The notes beneath the pieces are model-generated. The model worked only from the letters and a program-made list of their open reading frames with translations. It was not told the origin of the DNA and did no database searches. Positions 39,387 through 48,038 of a stretch of DNA of 64,000 nt are shown here, piece by piece (positions within the stretch are counted from its first letter, which is position 1; every line of letters begins with the position of its first letter). Source of the stretch: Acidobacteriota bacterium (GTDB taxonomy: Bacteria; Acidobacteriota; Vicinamibacteria; Vicinamibacterales; Vicinamibacteraceae); assembly GCA_020845575.1 (NCBI GenBank), contig JADLFL010000012.1:186001-250000 (forward strand), read 5' to 3'. Both the position numbers and the translations under genes were made by a program.

Positions 39387-40961
39387 ATGACGCCAGCCGA
39401 TCTGACGCGTCGCCAGTTCCTTGCCTCGAGTGGCGTTCTCGTCGCCAGTGCGGCCGTGCCCGCATGGGGCGAGATCTTCCAGACGGGTCCCACCGCCGAC
39501 GCGCAGCGGGCCGAAGCCGCGGACGAGGCGCTGGCCGCAGCGGCCAGGCTCGGTGCGTCCTACGCCGACATCCGTGTCAACCGCTATCGCCGCGAGTCGA
39601 TCGCCACTCGCGAGAAGCAGGTGCAGAACGTCTCGCGTTCGGCCAGCTACGGCATGGGCCTGCGCGTGCTCGTCGACGGCGCCTGGGGTTTCGCGGCCAG
39701 CAACAGGGTCGACGCCGCGACGGCGCGAACGATCGCGACGCAGGCTGTGGCCATCGCGCGGGCGCACGCCGCGCTCGGCACGCGAAAAGTCGAGCTCGCG
39801 CCCGTGGAGGTCGTGAAGACGTCGTGGACGAGCGCGTTCAGGCGCGATCCCTTCGAGGTGCCGATCGACACCAAACTGTCGTTCCTCATGAAGCTGAACG
39901 AGACGGCGCTCGCGGTTCCCGGCGTGTCGTTCGTCAGTTCGCAGTTGCTGTTCGTTGACGAGCAGAAGTACTTCGCGTCGAGCGAGGGTTCGCGCATCAC
40001 GCAGCGGCTCGTGCGCACGTATCCGCAGTTCACCACCACGGCTGCCGACCGCACGAAGGGCGACTTCCAGTCGCGCCCCGTCGTCGATCGTGCGCAACTG
40101 GTGGGTTACGAATACGTGGATGACTACCCCTGGCTGCGTGATGCCGAGAAGGCCGGCCACGACGTGGTCGAGAAGCTGAAGGCGCAGACCGTCAGTCCCG
40201 GCCGCTACGACATCGTTGTCGATCCGTCGCAGTTGTTCCTGTGCATCCACGAGTCCGTCGGCCACTCGACCGAACTCGATCGCGCGCTCGGCTACGAAGC
40301 CAACATGGCGGGCACGAGCTTCCTGAAGCCGGCAAACGCGGGTTCGCTGCGCTTCGGCGCGTCGATCGTCAATCTGGTCGCCGATCGCACGCAGCCGGCG
40401 GGCCTCGCAACGACGGGATTCGATGATGAGGGTGTGCCGTCGGAGCGCTGGCACATCGTGCGCGACGGCGTGTTCGTGGACTGGCAGACCACGCGTGAGC
40501 TCGCGCCGCTGGTGGGGCAGCGCCGGTCGCACGGGTGCCTGCACAGCGACAGCTGGGCGAGCGTGCCGTTCCCGCGGATGCCGAACGTGTCGCTCCAGCC
40601 CGCCGCGACGGAGGTCACGCTCGACGACCTGTTCAGCGGCATCAAACACGGATTGTTCATCGAGGGCCGTGGCGTGTCGTCGATCGATCAGCAGCGCTAC
40701 AACTTCCAGTTCGGCGGTGGCGTGATTCGCGAGATCCGCAACGGCAGGCTCGGCGCGATGGTCAAGGACGCCGCGTACCAGTCGCGTACGCCCGACTTCT
40801 GGGGTGCGTGTGACGGCGTGGGCGGCCCCGCGTCGTATCGCCTGTGGGGCACGTCGGCAGACGGCAAGGGCGAACCGGGCCAGATCAACGCCGTGAGCCA
40901 CGGTTGTCCACCAGCGCGATTCCGCGACATCACGGTGCTCAACACGGCGGCCTCGTCATGA
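39387..40961 (+). CDS. Tat-exported TldD-like metalloprotease
   Basis: A 524-residue member of the TldD/PmbA (U62) family. The metal site HESVGH (His288, Glu289, His293, HExxxH) marks the catalytic TldD-type subunit. Conserved blocks include SYADIRV near the N-terminus, GHSTELDRALGYEANMAGTSF after the metal site, and the C-terminal GGGVIREIRNGRLG and CDGVGG. The N-terminus LTRRQFLASSGVLVASAAVPAWG is a twin-arginine signal, which ordinary cytoplasmic TldD lacks. It likely forms a complex with the PmbA-like protein encoded 13 nt downstream. Confidence 0.92.
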   Translation: MTPADLTRRQFLASSGVLVASAAVPAWGEIFQTGPTADAQRAEAADEALAAAARLGASYADIRVNRYRRESIATREKQVQNVSRSASYGMGLRVLVDGAWGFAASNRVDAATARTIATQAVAIARAHAALGTRKVELAPVEVVKTSWTSAFRRDPFEVPIDTKLSFLMKLNETALAVPGVSFVSSQLLFVDEQKYFASSEGSRITQRLVRTYPQFTTTAADRTKGDFQSRPVVDRAQLVGYEYVDDYPWLRDAEKAGHDVVEKLKAQTVSPGRYDIVVDPSQLFLCIHESVGHSTELDRALGYEANMAGTSFLKPANAGSLRFGASIVNLVADRTQPAGLATTGFDDEGVPSERWHIVRDGVFVDWQTTRELAPLVGQRRSHGCLHSDSWASVPFPRMPNVSLQPAATEVTLDDLFSGIKHGLFIEGRGVSSIDQQRYNFQFGGGVIREIRNGRLGAMVKDAAYQSRTPDFWGACDGVGGPASYRLWGTSADGKGEPGQINAVSHGCPPARFRDITVLNTAASS

Positions 40962-40974
40962 CAGGAGACGCGCA

Positions 40975-42303
40975 GTGCTGAGTCGTTCGGAATCGCTGTT
41001 GCTCTGCGAGACCGTGCTGGCGCACGCGAAGGCCGCTGGTGCGGAAGACGTCGTCGTGTCCGTCGAGAGCACGATCGCGGCGCACGCGAGGCTTGCCGAC
41101 AGCCGTTTCACGACGAGCGGACGTGCCGAGGACCTGTCAATCACCGTAACCGTGTGGATCGAGCGCCGGCGTGGCGCGGCAAGCGGCAACGACGCGAGCG
41201 CACCGGCCCTGGAGCAGCTCGCGCGCGAGGCCGTGCAGATCGCGCGGATCTCGCCGGTGCATCGCGAGTACGTGCCGACGCTCGGACCACTCGAGTATCA
41301 GGAGTCGAAAGGCTTCTCCGACGCGACGGCCGACGTGGACGTCGCCGCGCGTGCGAAGGCGCTGCGCGCCGTGCTCGACGCATGCGGCACTGCCGGCGTG
41401 AGCGGTGCGGGCGTCCACACGGCCAACGCGTCGGCGATCGCGGTGGCGACGGCCAACGGCAATCGCCGCTATTTCCGTTCGAGCGAAGGGACGTTCAGCC
41501 TCACGGCGCGCAGCGCGGACGGGACGGGCTCCGGCTACTGCGCGGGCGATCACTTCGACGTGCGCCGCGTCGATCCCGCGCGCATCGCGACGGTTGCCGT
41601 CGACAAGGCCGTGACCTCGCAGGCCGCGCGCCCGATCGAGCCCGGTACGTACGCGGTCGTGCTCGAAGCGCAAGCCGTGGCGGACCTGATGGGATTTGTC
41701 GTCGGCGCGCTCGACGCGCGCACGGCCGACGAGGGCCGCAGCGCCTTCTCCGCCGCCGACGGCAAGACACGCGTGGGCGAGGCGCTGTTCCATCCGTCGC
41801 TGAGCATCCACAGCGATCCCATGCACCCGGAGATGCCGGCGGTACCGGCAGCGGACGAGGGCATTCCCGCGGAGCGCATCACGCTCGTGAAGGACGGCGT
41901 TCTCGAACGTCTGGCCTACAACAGGTACTGGGCTACAGAACGTAAGCAGACACCAACGCCTGGTCCCGTCAACTTCATCGTCGAATCGGCAAAGCCGACG
42001 CCGATGGAAGGCCTGATCGGCGGTCTCGAGCGCGGTCTCCTCATCTCGCGCTTCTGGTACGTCAGGCTCGTGGACCCTCGCACGATCGTGCTCACCGGTC
42101 TCACGCGCGACGGCGTGTGGTGGGTGGAGGACGGTCGCGTGAAGCACCCGGTCCGCAATCTCCGATTCAATCAGGGCATGCTCGCGATGCTCGCACCGTG
42201 GAATGTGCAGGCGATCGGCGCGTCGGTCCGCCGGTCGCCGTTCATGGTGCCGCCGCTGCGGCTCGCGGGTTTCACCTTCACCTCGATCTCCGACGCGATC
42301 TGA
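40975..42303 (+). CDS. PmbA-like (TldE) partner of TldD
   Basis: A 442-residue TldD/PmbA family protein lacking the HExxxH metal motif (the equivalent region is VLEAQAVADLMGFVVG), so it is the non-catalytic E-type subunit. PmbA-like features: ANGNRRYFRSSEGTFSLTARSADG in the middle and LTRDGVWWVEDGRVKHPVRNLRFNQ near the end. GTG start, preceded by AGGAG with a 7-nt spacer. No export signal, unlike the TldD partner, which suggests either a cytoplasmic pool or piggy-back Tat export (inference). Part of the operon tldD-like - pmbA-like - selA-like. Confidence 0.9.
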   Translation: MLSRSESLLLCETVLAHAKAAGAEDVVVSVESTIAAHARLADSRFTTSGRAEDLSITVTVWIERRRGAASGNDASAPALEQLAREAVQIARISPVHREYVPTLGPLEYQESKGFSDATADVDVAARAKALRAVLDACGTAGVSGAGVHTANASAIAVATANGNRRYFRSSEGTFSLTARSADGTGSGYCAGDHFDVRRVDPARIATVAVDKAVTSQAARPIEPGTYAVVLEAQAVADLMGFVVGALDARTADEGRSAFSAADGKTRVGEALFHPSLSIHSDPMHPEMPAVPAADEGIPAERITLVKDGVLERLAYNRYWATERKQTPTPGPVNFIVESAKPTPMEGLIGGLERGLLISRFWYVRLVDPRTIVLTGLTRDGVWWVEDGRVKHPVRNLRFNQGMLAMLAPWNVQAIGASVRRSPFMVPPLRLAGFTFTSISDAI

Positions 42304-42306
42304 TCG

Positions 42307-43938
42307 ATGAACACCTTCACACGTCTCACACGCCTGTTGTCCGGTCGCGCGTCACGTCGTCAGATGCTGCAGGGCGGCGGCGCGCTCGCGGCCACGATGC
42401 TCACCTCGTCCGCCGGCAACGCCACGGCGGTTGTCGCCGACGCTGCCGCGCGGCGCGCGACGGCTTCCGGTGCGCAGGCCGCAACGCCATCGATCTACGC
42501 GAGCGTGGGCGTGCGGCCGCTCGTCAACGCGCGAGGCACCGTGACGATCGTCGGCGCGTCGCGCACGCTGCCGGAAGTGAAGCGCGCGATGGACGCCGCG
42601 GCGCGCGACTACGTGCAGATCGACGAGCTCATGGACGGCGTGGGCCAGCGCCTTGCCACGCTCACCGGCGCGGAGTGGGGCATCGTGACGTCCGGCGCGT
42701 CGGCGGCGCTCACCGTGGCGACAGCCGCGTGCATCACCGGCGGCGACCCCGATCGCATGGTGCAGTTGCCGAACCTCGCGGGGCTGCCTGACGAGATCGT
42801 GACGCCGCGTTACTCGCGCTCGGCGTACGACCATGCGCTGAAGGCCGTTGGCGCGAAGGTCGTCGAGGTGGCGACGTTCGAGGAGTTCGTCGCGGCACTC
42901 GGGCCTCGCACGGCCATGGTGATGCTGCTGGCCGGGCGTGGATCCGAAGAAGGACCGCTATCGCTGCGACGGATCGCCGATGTTGCGGGGCCTCGACGCA
43001 TTCCGATCCTCGTCGACGCGGCGGCCGAGACGCTCGACGTCCCCAACCCGCACCTGGCAGAGGGCGCCGATCTCGTCGCCTACAGCGGTGGCAAGTGTCT
43101 GCGTGGACCGCAGTGCGCAGGCCTGTTGCTCGGGCGCAAGGCGCTGGTGCAGGCGGCGTGGATCAACAGCGCACCGCATCACGGTCTCGGTCGCGGCCTG
43201 AAGGTTGGTCGCGAGGAGATCATGGGCATGCTCGCGGCGGTCGAGGCGTGGAAGACGCGCGATCACGACGCCGAGGCGCGGCAGTGGACGACCTGGCTCG
43301 AGACGATCGCCGCGCGCGTGGCGCAGGTGCCAGGTGTGACGACGGAGATCAGGCAGCCGAGGGGCCGATCGAATCGCACGCCGTCGCTCGCCGTGACGTG
43401 GGACGAGGCGCGCATCGCGCTCACGGGACACGAGGTCGAGATGCGGCTGTACGACGGCGAGCCGCGCATTGCCGTCAGCGGTGCGGGATCGTTCCTCCCG
43501 TTCCCGCCGAACCTGCGGCCGAGCATCGACATCACGCCGTATCAGCTCGAAGCGGGTGAGGAGCAGATCATCGCCGAGCGCGTGTACGCCGTGCTCGCCG
43601 GCGCACCGGCGACGCGGTCGGCACCACCGTCAGCGGCGTTCGATCTTGCCGGCCGCTGGGACGTCGACGTGGACTTCGCGGCCCGGCGGTCGCCGCACGT
43701 CTTCGTGCTCGCGCAGGATGGATCGGCGCTGAGCGGCACGCTCCACGCGAGCTTCGCGCCGCGTCCGATCGCCGGCACGATCCACGGCCGCGACGTCGTC
43801 CTCCGCGCGTCGTACACGTCGAACGGCGTGAGGCTGAACTTCACCTACACGGGTACGGCAACCGACGCGCGCACGATGAGTGGCGACGTGAGCCTGGGAG
43901 AATACGGCACCGCCAGGTGGACCGCCCGCCGCGCGTGA
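42307..43938 (+). CDS. Tat-exported SelA-like PLP protein with C-terminal beta domain
   Basis: A 543-residue protein. The N-terminus SRRQMLQGGGALAATML is a twin-arginine signal. Residues ~58-425 match the SelA-like PLP fold (VRPLVNARGTVTIVGASRTLPEV, GIVTSGASAALTVATAA, IPILVDAAAET), with the Schiff-base Lys263 in YSGGKCLRGPQCAGLLLG. Such proteins are often named selenotransferases, but without tRNA-binding features a lyase or ammonia-lyase role is more likely. The C-terminal ~100 residues (FDLAGRWDVDVDF, GSALSGTLHASF, IHGRDVVLRASYT, FTYTGTATDARTMSGDV) form a separate lipocalin-like beta domain. It starts 3 nt after the pmbA-like stop. Confidence 0.85.
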   Translation: MNTFTRLTRLLSGRASRRQMLQGGGALAATMLTSSAGNATAVVADAAARRATASGAQAATPSIYASVGVRPLVNARGTVTIVGASRTLPEVKRAMDAAARDYVQIDELMDGVGQRLATLTGAEWGIVTSGASAALTVATAACITGGDPDRMVQLPNLAGLPDEIVTPRYSRSAYDHALKAVGAKVVEVATFEEFVAALGPRTAMVMLLAGRGSEEGPLSLRRIADVAGPRRIPILVDAAAETLDVPNPHLAEGADLVAYSGGKCLRGPQCAGLLLGRKALVQAAWINSAPHHGLGRGLKVGREEIMGMLAAVEAWKTRDHDAEARQWTTWLETIAARVAQVPGVTTEIRQPRGRSNRTPSLAVTWDEARIALTGHEVEMRLYDGEPRIAVSGAGSFLPFPPNLRPSIDITPYQLEAGEEQIIAERVYAVLAGAPATRSAPPSAAFDLAGRWDVDVDFAARRSPHVFVLAQDGSALSGTLHASFAPRPIAGTIHGRDVVLRASYTSNGVRLNFTYTGTATDARTMSGDVSLGEYGTARWTARRA

Positions 43939-44002
43939 GTCGCGCTTCGAAGACAGCGACACGACCACGGGCTGACAGGTGCGTGTCTGCGTCCTGCCGC
44001 GT

Positions 44003-45094
44003 CTACCAGCCCGGATAGCGGTCCGACAATCGTTCGGCCAACCCATCGTCATCGGCCCCATTCACGATCGCTGTGAGGTCACGCGAGAGGGTTTCGATCA
44101 CGTCGCGCAGCTCCACCTGCTCGGTCCCCTCCGTGGGGAGGGAATGCACGCCGCCGATCGCGCCGACGATGTTCCCGGTGATGGCTCCGGTGGAGTCCGA
44201 ATCGCCGCTGTGGTTGACCGCCGCGATGATGGCCTCGCGCGCGTCTTCGGCGGCCAGCGCGCAGAGCACCGAGATGGCAAGAGCTTCCTCCGCGACCCAG
44301 CCCTGGCCAAGTTCCGGTAGACGCCTGCGCCAGTCCGGCACGCGACTCAGTTCGACTGCCCGCCGGAGAGCATCGCGAACCTCGCCGGCCTCGGCGCGAT
44401 CCTGCAACGTCGCCAGTGCATGGCCGGCGGCATCAGCCAGCGACTCGCCCCGCACGATGTGCGCGATGATCACCGCCAGCGCACCGGACGAGAACCACGC
44501 CGACGGATGCCCGTGCGTGGTCTGCGCGGTCTCGACCGCCCACTCGAACGCGATTGAGGGGTCGTCGAACCGGAACAGCCCGATCGGCGCATCCCGCATG
44601 ACCGTGCCGCACCCCTTGCTGTTGTTGGTGGCCTTGCCGCCGAACTCGCGCGACCCTCGAGCCGCGCGAAGCGCGGACAAGCAAGTCCTCCCTGGCGCTC
44701 GAGCCGCCCACAGCCGCTTGTCACGGATCAACCACCCATCGATCTGCCCGGCGATCCGTTCATTCGCAGCGAACGCTTCGAACCGCTCGTCCTGAGTGAC
44801 CAGCCATCGCAGGTACGCGTGATGGACGATGGTCGGAGGGTGGCAGCTGCCCTCGAGTGTGCTGCGCACGTAGGCACGGATCAGCCCTTCGACGGTGAAC
44901 AGCGTCATCTGCGTGTCGTCGGTGACGAGACCGAACCCGCCGTACGCCTTGTCGAACCGCGTGATGCCTGCCGCGCCATAGCGCGCCACGATCGCCTCGT
45001 GAGACACGAACTCCACCGGCGCACCCAGCGCGTCGCCGCAGGCGCCACCGAGGAGGCAGCCGTGGATCTTGTCGTAGAGGGTCAGTTCAGTCAT
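44003..45094 (-). CDS. ADP-ribosylglycohydrolase family protein
   Basis: A 363-residue ARH/DraG-like enzyme that removes ADP-ribose from proteins or nucleic acid. LLGGACGDALGAPVEF near the N-terminus, the metal-binding TDDTQM (~57-62), and HSGDSDSTGAITGNIVGA near residue ~290 carry the Mg-binding Asp residues and are all intact. No signal peptide, so it is cytoplasmic. It begins an accessory patch with two orphans and HicBA. No ADP-ribosyltransferase is visible nearby. Confidence 0.92.
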   Translation of the reverse strand: MTELTLYDKIHGCLLGGACGDALGAPVEFVSHEAIVARYGAAGITRFDKAYGGFGLVTDDTQMTLFTVEGLIRAYVRSTLEGSCHPPTIVHHAYLRWLVTQDERFEAFAANERIAGQIDGWLIRDKRLWAARAPGRTCLSALRAARGSREFGGKATNNSKGCGTVMRDAPIGLFRFDDPSIAFEWAVETAQTTHGHPSAWFSSGALAVIIAHIVRGESLADAAGHALATLQDRAEAGEVRDALRRAVELSRVPDWRRRLPELGQGWVAEEALAISVLCALAAEDAREAIIAAVNHSGDSDSTGAITGNIVGAIGGVHSLPTEGTEQVELRDVIETLSRDLTAIVNGADDDGLAERLSDRYPGW

Positions 45095-45117
45095 CGATCA
45101 CCTGTAGGATGCACATC

Positions 45118-45306
45118 ATGACCGACACGAAGCGCGAGCATCATGAACCAACCCCAGTTCCTGAACGCGAGGTGCCGGTGAATGCACCTCCCGTGCCGCC
45201 GTCACCAACGTCTGTCGACCCGCCGCCGATCAACATCGACGCCGGGCGCAACGGAAACTGGCTGGCCGAGCTCCGCCGCCGAATCCGCGACGGTGAAGAC
45301 ATCTAG
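45118..45306 (+). CDS. Small Pro-rich protein of unknown function
   Basis: A 62-residue protein, Pro-rich (APPVPPSPTSVDPPPIN) with a C-terminal amphipathic helix (NWLAELRRRIRDGEDI). AGGA at 45106-45109 lies 8 nt before ATG 45118, so that start is preferred over ATG 45109. No family recognised. Its TAG stop and that of the convergent gene share the tetranucleotide CTAG (45303-45306). Confidence 0.5.
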   Translation: MTDTKREHHEPTPVPEREVPVNAPPVPPSPTSVDPPPINIDAGRNGNWLAELRRRIRDGEDI

Positions 45307-45704
45307 GGACCCGACCGGTCCTTCCAGGGTTCCGCCGCGTCGACCCGTGCTCTGTTGATCACCGTCGTCTCGTCAACCGGCCATCCCATCGTCCAGTACT
45401 TGAACTCGTCCACGACCCAGTAGAGGTGGCGAATCCGGTAGTAGAAGTCGGCGTGGCCGAATCGACGAATGAGAGCAACGAACTGCTCGAAGTCGACGTT
45501 ACCGGCCTCGTCGGGCACCCACTTGCGAACCGTGTACTCGTGCGGAGCCGTGTCGCGATAGGTGACGGCCTCCTGCCACCGACGATGCCGAATGAAGTCC
45601 CGGGTCCACGCCCAGTCGTCGCCGGATGGCATTTCGAGCAACTCGGGCAGATCGAGTTTGCCGTCCTTCAGATAGTCGCCGTGAATGCCGTAACGGTGAG
45701 CCAT
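45303..45704 (-). CDS. Conserved hypothetical protein (133 aa)
   Basis: An acidic and aromatic-rich cytoplasmic protein (MAHRYGIHGDYL, GDDWAWTRDFIRHRRW, FYYRIRHLYWVVDEFKYWTMG, VDETTVINR). It resembles a widespread uncharacterised family that I have seen described only as hypothetical; I cannot name it. No catalytic motif is clear. It lies between HicBA and the small Pro-rich gene in the accessory patch. No Shine-Dalgarno is obvious. Confidence 0.7.
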   Translation of the reverse strand: MAHRYGIHGDYLKDGKLDLPELLEMPSGDDWAWTRDFIRHRRWQEAVTYRDTAPHEYTVRKWVPDEAGNVDFEQFVALIRRFGHADFYYRIRHLYWVVDEFKYWTMGWPVDETTVINRARVDAAEPWKDRSGP

Positions 45705-45814
45705 GAGGTGCCAGGAAAGGAAGACGCACGGCTTCCGGGCGACCTGACACTTGGGCGGGCCGGCGGGGGCCTGGTGTGTCGCAGGATGAGAGGGTCGTGG
45801 CTACCGCAACGCGG

Positions 45815-46051
45815 TCAACGGCGGCTTGGATCCGAGGAGATGAGCTGCTCTGCCGTCAGCCCGATGTCCTTCGCGATCTTGCGCAGCAGCGTCGGTGAGA
45901 TGTCGCGCCCCGCGTGGAACGGAACGGTCGTCCCGCGGCCGTCCGCGTGCCGAAGCTGCTTGTGGGAGCCCTTCTGCCGGACTTCGCTGAAGCCCAGTCC
46001 TTCCAGGAAGGCGACGACCTCACGTGGCTTGAGGGTGGGCAGGTTGCCCAC
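45815..46051 (-). CDS. hicA: HicA toxin
   Basis: A 78-residue dsRBD-like mRNA interferase. Seen: LKPREVVAFLEGLGF, the catalytic-His block RQKGSHKQLRH, and TTVPFHAGRDISPTLLRKIAKDIGLT; all are typical of HicA. The GTG start shares one base with the TAG stop of hicB (TAGTG), so the pair is co-translated. Gene order is antitoxin first. Confidence 0.9.
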   Translation of the reverse strand: MGNLPTLKPREVVAFLEGLGFSEVRQKGSHKQLRHADGRGTTVPFHAGRDISPTLLRKIAKDIGLTAEQLISSDPSRR

Positions 46052-46260
46052 TACGCCACCTTGATGGTCTGGACCGCGACGAACTCGGACTCGAGCTTCG
46101 GCTCGCCGTCCTCGAGGAGCATGCTCACGACTTCCTGCAGGTTGACCTGCAGTTCGTCGAGCGTGTCGCCCTGGCTATGTGCGCCTGGCCACCCCGGGAC
46201 ATGACCGACGAAGAGGCCGGTGTCAGGGTCACGTTCGATGACGACGTTGAACGTACGCAT
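46051..46260 (-). CDS. hicB: HicB antitoxin (short form)
   Basis: A 69-residue HicB antitoxin of the short class: degraded RNase-H-like fold (FNVVIERDPDTGLFVGHVPGWPGAHSQGDTLDEL) without a DNA-binding tail. It neutralises the adjacent HicA. GGAGGAG lies ~11 nt before the ATG. The lack of a helix-turn-helix or ribbon-helix-helix suggests regulation by another protein or by the complex. Confidence 0.9.
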   Translation of the reverse strand: MRTFNVVIERDPDTGLFVGHVPGWPGAHSQGDTLDELQVNLQEVVSMLLEDGEPKLESEFVAVQTIKVA

Positions 46261-46321
46261 GCTTCAGAATACTCCTCCGTCCTGCTGTCCTGCACGTCCT
46301 TCGCAGATGGTCGACACAGCG

Positions 46322-47905
46322 CTACCGTGGTGGCGACGGGGCGACGAGGACAGGTGGGAACGAGGCGGCGCCGAATGCACCTGGCGAGCGGAGGCGTTGT
46401 ACTTGATCGCGATCGGCGTTGAGCGGGATCGAGAGGCCACCCGTGTCAGCGAGGATCGCGAACATCCTGTCGCTCATCTCGGCGGCGCGCGCGGCGTGCT
46501 CGGGTTTGTCGATGAGGTTCTCCATCTCCAGCGGGTCGTGCTCGAGATCGAAGAGTTCGTCGACGTCCCAGATGCCGTGGTAGCGGATGAACTTGTATGT
46601 GTCGCCACGCAGCGCGAATACCGTGGGTGTCTGCGGGAAGTTGCGCTCCCAGTAGTACTCGTAGAGCAGTTCGCTGCGCCACGGTACTGACTCGCCCCGC
46701 GCGATCGGCAGCAGGCTGGCGCCCACCATGTCCGCCGGCTGACGCAGGCCTGCGGCCGCAAGAATCGTCGGCGCGATGTCGAGGTTCGCCGCCATCGCCT
46801 CGATCGTGCGTCCGCCGCCGAAGAGTGCCGGGCATTGCATGACCATCGGCACGCGCATCGACTCCTCGTACGCCGTGCGCTTGTCGATGAGGCCGTGCTC
46901 GCCGAACGCGAAGCCGTTGTCGCCCATGTAGATGACGAGCGTCGACTCGGCCAGGCCTTCGGATTCGAGGAGGTCGAGCACGCGGCCGAGGCTGTCGTCC
47001 ACGCCGAGCAGCGTCTCGGCATAGCGCTTGAAGTACTCGCCGACGTCGAGTGTGCCGTGGTACGGATACTCCACGCCGTGCCAGCTGTTGCGCTGATCGC
47101 GAACCCAGCGCGGTCGACGCTCCTCCAGTTCCGCCGGGAACGACTGACTGCGCGGCGGCGTGAACGTGCGCGAGGCGAGTCGTCCGGCGTGGCGTTCGGC
47201 GGGAGTGAAGTTGGCGTGGACGCCCTTGTGTGAGAGATACAGGAAGAACGGCCGGTTCTTGTCGCGCGCGCGCAGCCAGTCGATCGCGTAGTCGGTCAGC
47301 TCGTCGCTGATGTAGCCCTTCTGCGGCACGCGCGTGCCGTCCACGTTCAGGCCGTTCTTCGACGGCAGGTACGAGCCTTGACCGCGGAAGCTCACCCAGC
47401 GATCGAAGCCGGGCTGCGGGTCGTCGCCCTCGCCGCCCATATGCCACTTGCCGATGAACGCCGTCTGGTAACCAGCACGTTGCAGATACTGCGGGAAGAA
47501 GGTCGTGCCGGGCGGCACCGGGTTGTTGTTGTCGACGACGCGGTGCTGGTGCGCGTAGCGTCCGGTGAGGAGGGTGGCCCGGCTCGGCGAGCAGAGGGCC
47601 GTCGTCACGAACGCGTTCTTCATGTGGACGCCGTTGCGCGCCACGCGGTCCATGTTGGGCGTTTCGACGATCGGATGGCCCATGAAGCTCATCGCGTCGT
47701 AGCGATGATCGTCGGCCAGGACGAACACCACGTTGCGGGGCTGCGCGCCGGCGATGCGCTCGAGCGCGGGAAGGGCGGCGTCCTGCCGCGCGTCAGGCGA
47801 GGGTGTCTCGCCGCGTAGCGTTCCGGTACATGCCGCGTTCGACGCCGCGGCGATGACGGCCACGGCTGCGATCGCGATCAGCCGCGTCAGTGCGAGCCTG
47901 CGCAT
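46322..47905 (-). CDS. Sulfatase with Cys-type formylglycine site
   Basis: A 527-residue secreted sulfatase of the arylsulfatase superfamily. N-terminal signal with a possible lipobox (SNAAC, Cys26). Active site: VFVLADDHRYDAM (metal Asp pair), then Cys105 in ALCSPSRATLLTGR, the C-x-P-S-R signature converted to formylglycine. Further metal/His residues: GKWHMGG and YMGDNGFAFGEHG. It ends in a DUF4976-type C-terminal domain (YKFIRYHGIWDVDELFDLEHDPLEMENL). The Cys-type site needs a formylglycine-generating enzyme, not present in the window. AGGAG lies upstream of the ATG. Substrate is probably a sulfated polysaccharide. Confidence 0.92.
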   Translation of the reverse strand: MRRLALTRLIAIAAVAVIAAASNAACTGTLRGETPSPDARQDAALPALERIAGAQPRNVVFVLADDHRYDAMSFMGHPIVETPNMDRVARNGVHMKNAFVTTALCSPSRATLLTGRYAHQHRVVDNNNPVPPGTTFFPQYLQRAGYQTAFIGKWHMGGEGDDPQPGFDRWVSFRGQGSYLPSKNGLNVDGTRVPQKGYISDELTDYAIDWLRARDKNRPFFLYLSHKGVHANFTPAERHAGRLASRTFTPPRSQSFPAELEERRPRWVRDQRNSWHGVEYPYHGTLDVGEYFKRYAETLLGVDDSLGRVLDLLESEGLAESTLVIYMGDNGFAFGEHGLIDKRTAYEESMRVPMVMQCPALFGGGRTIEAMAANLDIAPTILAAAGLRQPADMVGASLLPIARGESVPWRSELLYEYYWERNFPQTPTVFALRGDTYKFIRYHGIWDVDELFDLEHDPLEMENLIDKPEHAARAAEMSDRMFAILADTGGLSIPLNADRDQVQRLRSPGAFGAASFPPVLVAPSPPR

Positions 47906-47988
47906 CCTTCGTTCTCCTGTCGCGCCGGTGTGACCCGCCGCGGTATTCGTTCAGTCCGACGTACGATACGCCGCTTCGTCATCGCGTC

Positions 47989-48010
47989 GCCAGGGGTTGA
48001 AACCCCTGGC
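47989..48010. repeat. REP-like palindrome (family A core)
   Basis: GCCAGGGGTT-GA-AACCCCTGGC, a 10-bp perfect stem with loop GA, between the divergently transcribed sulfatase and DUF3224 genes. It shares the GGGTTGAAACCC core of the 39301 element but has different flanks. Confidence 0.6.
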
Positions 48011-48025
48011 CCCGTTCGTCTGTGG

Positions 48026-48031
48026 TACTAA
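48026..48031 (+). promoter_or_regulatory. -10 box TACTAA, 7 nt before ATG
   Basis: TACTAA followed by 7 nt and the ATG at 48039; predicts a leaderless transcript for the DUF3224 gene. Confidence 0.45.
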
Positions 48032-48038
48032 CAGACGC

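Noticed and set aside
39246-40901. A 551-codon minus-strand frame opposite the tldD-like gene
   Set aside because: The plus-strand gene carries HExxxH and the full family pattern; the antisense product is featureless.
38465-46260. Possible prophage or integrative element
   Set aside because: No integrase, transposase, att-like direct repeats or tRNA is visible, and codon use matches the rest of the window.
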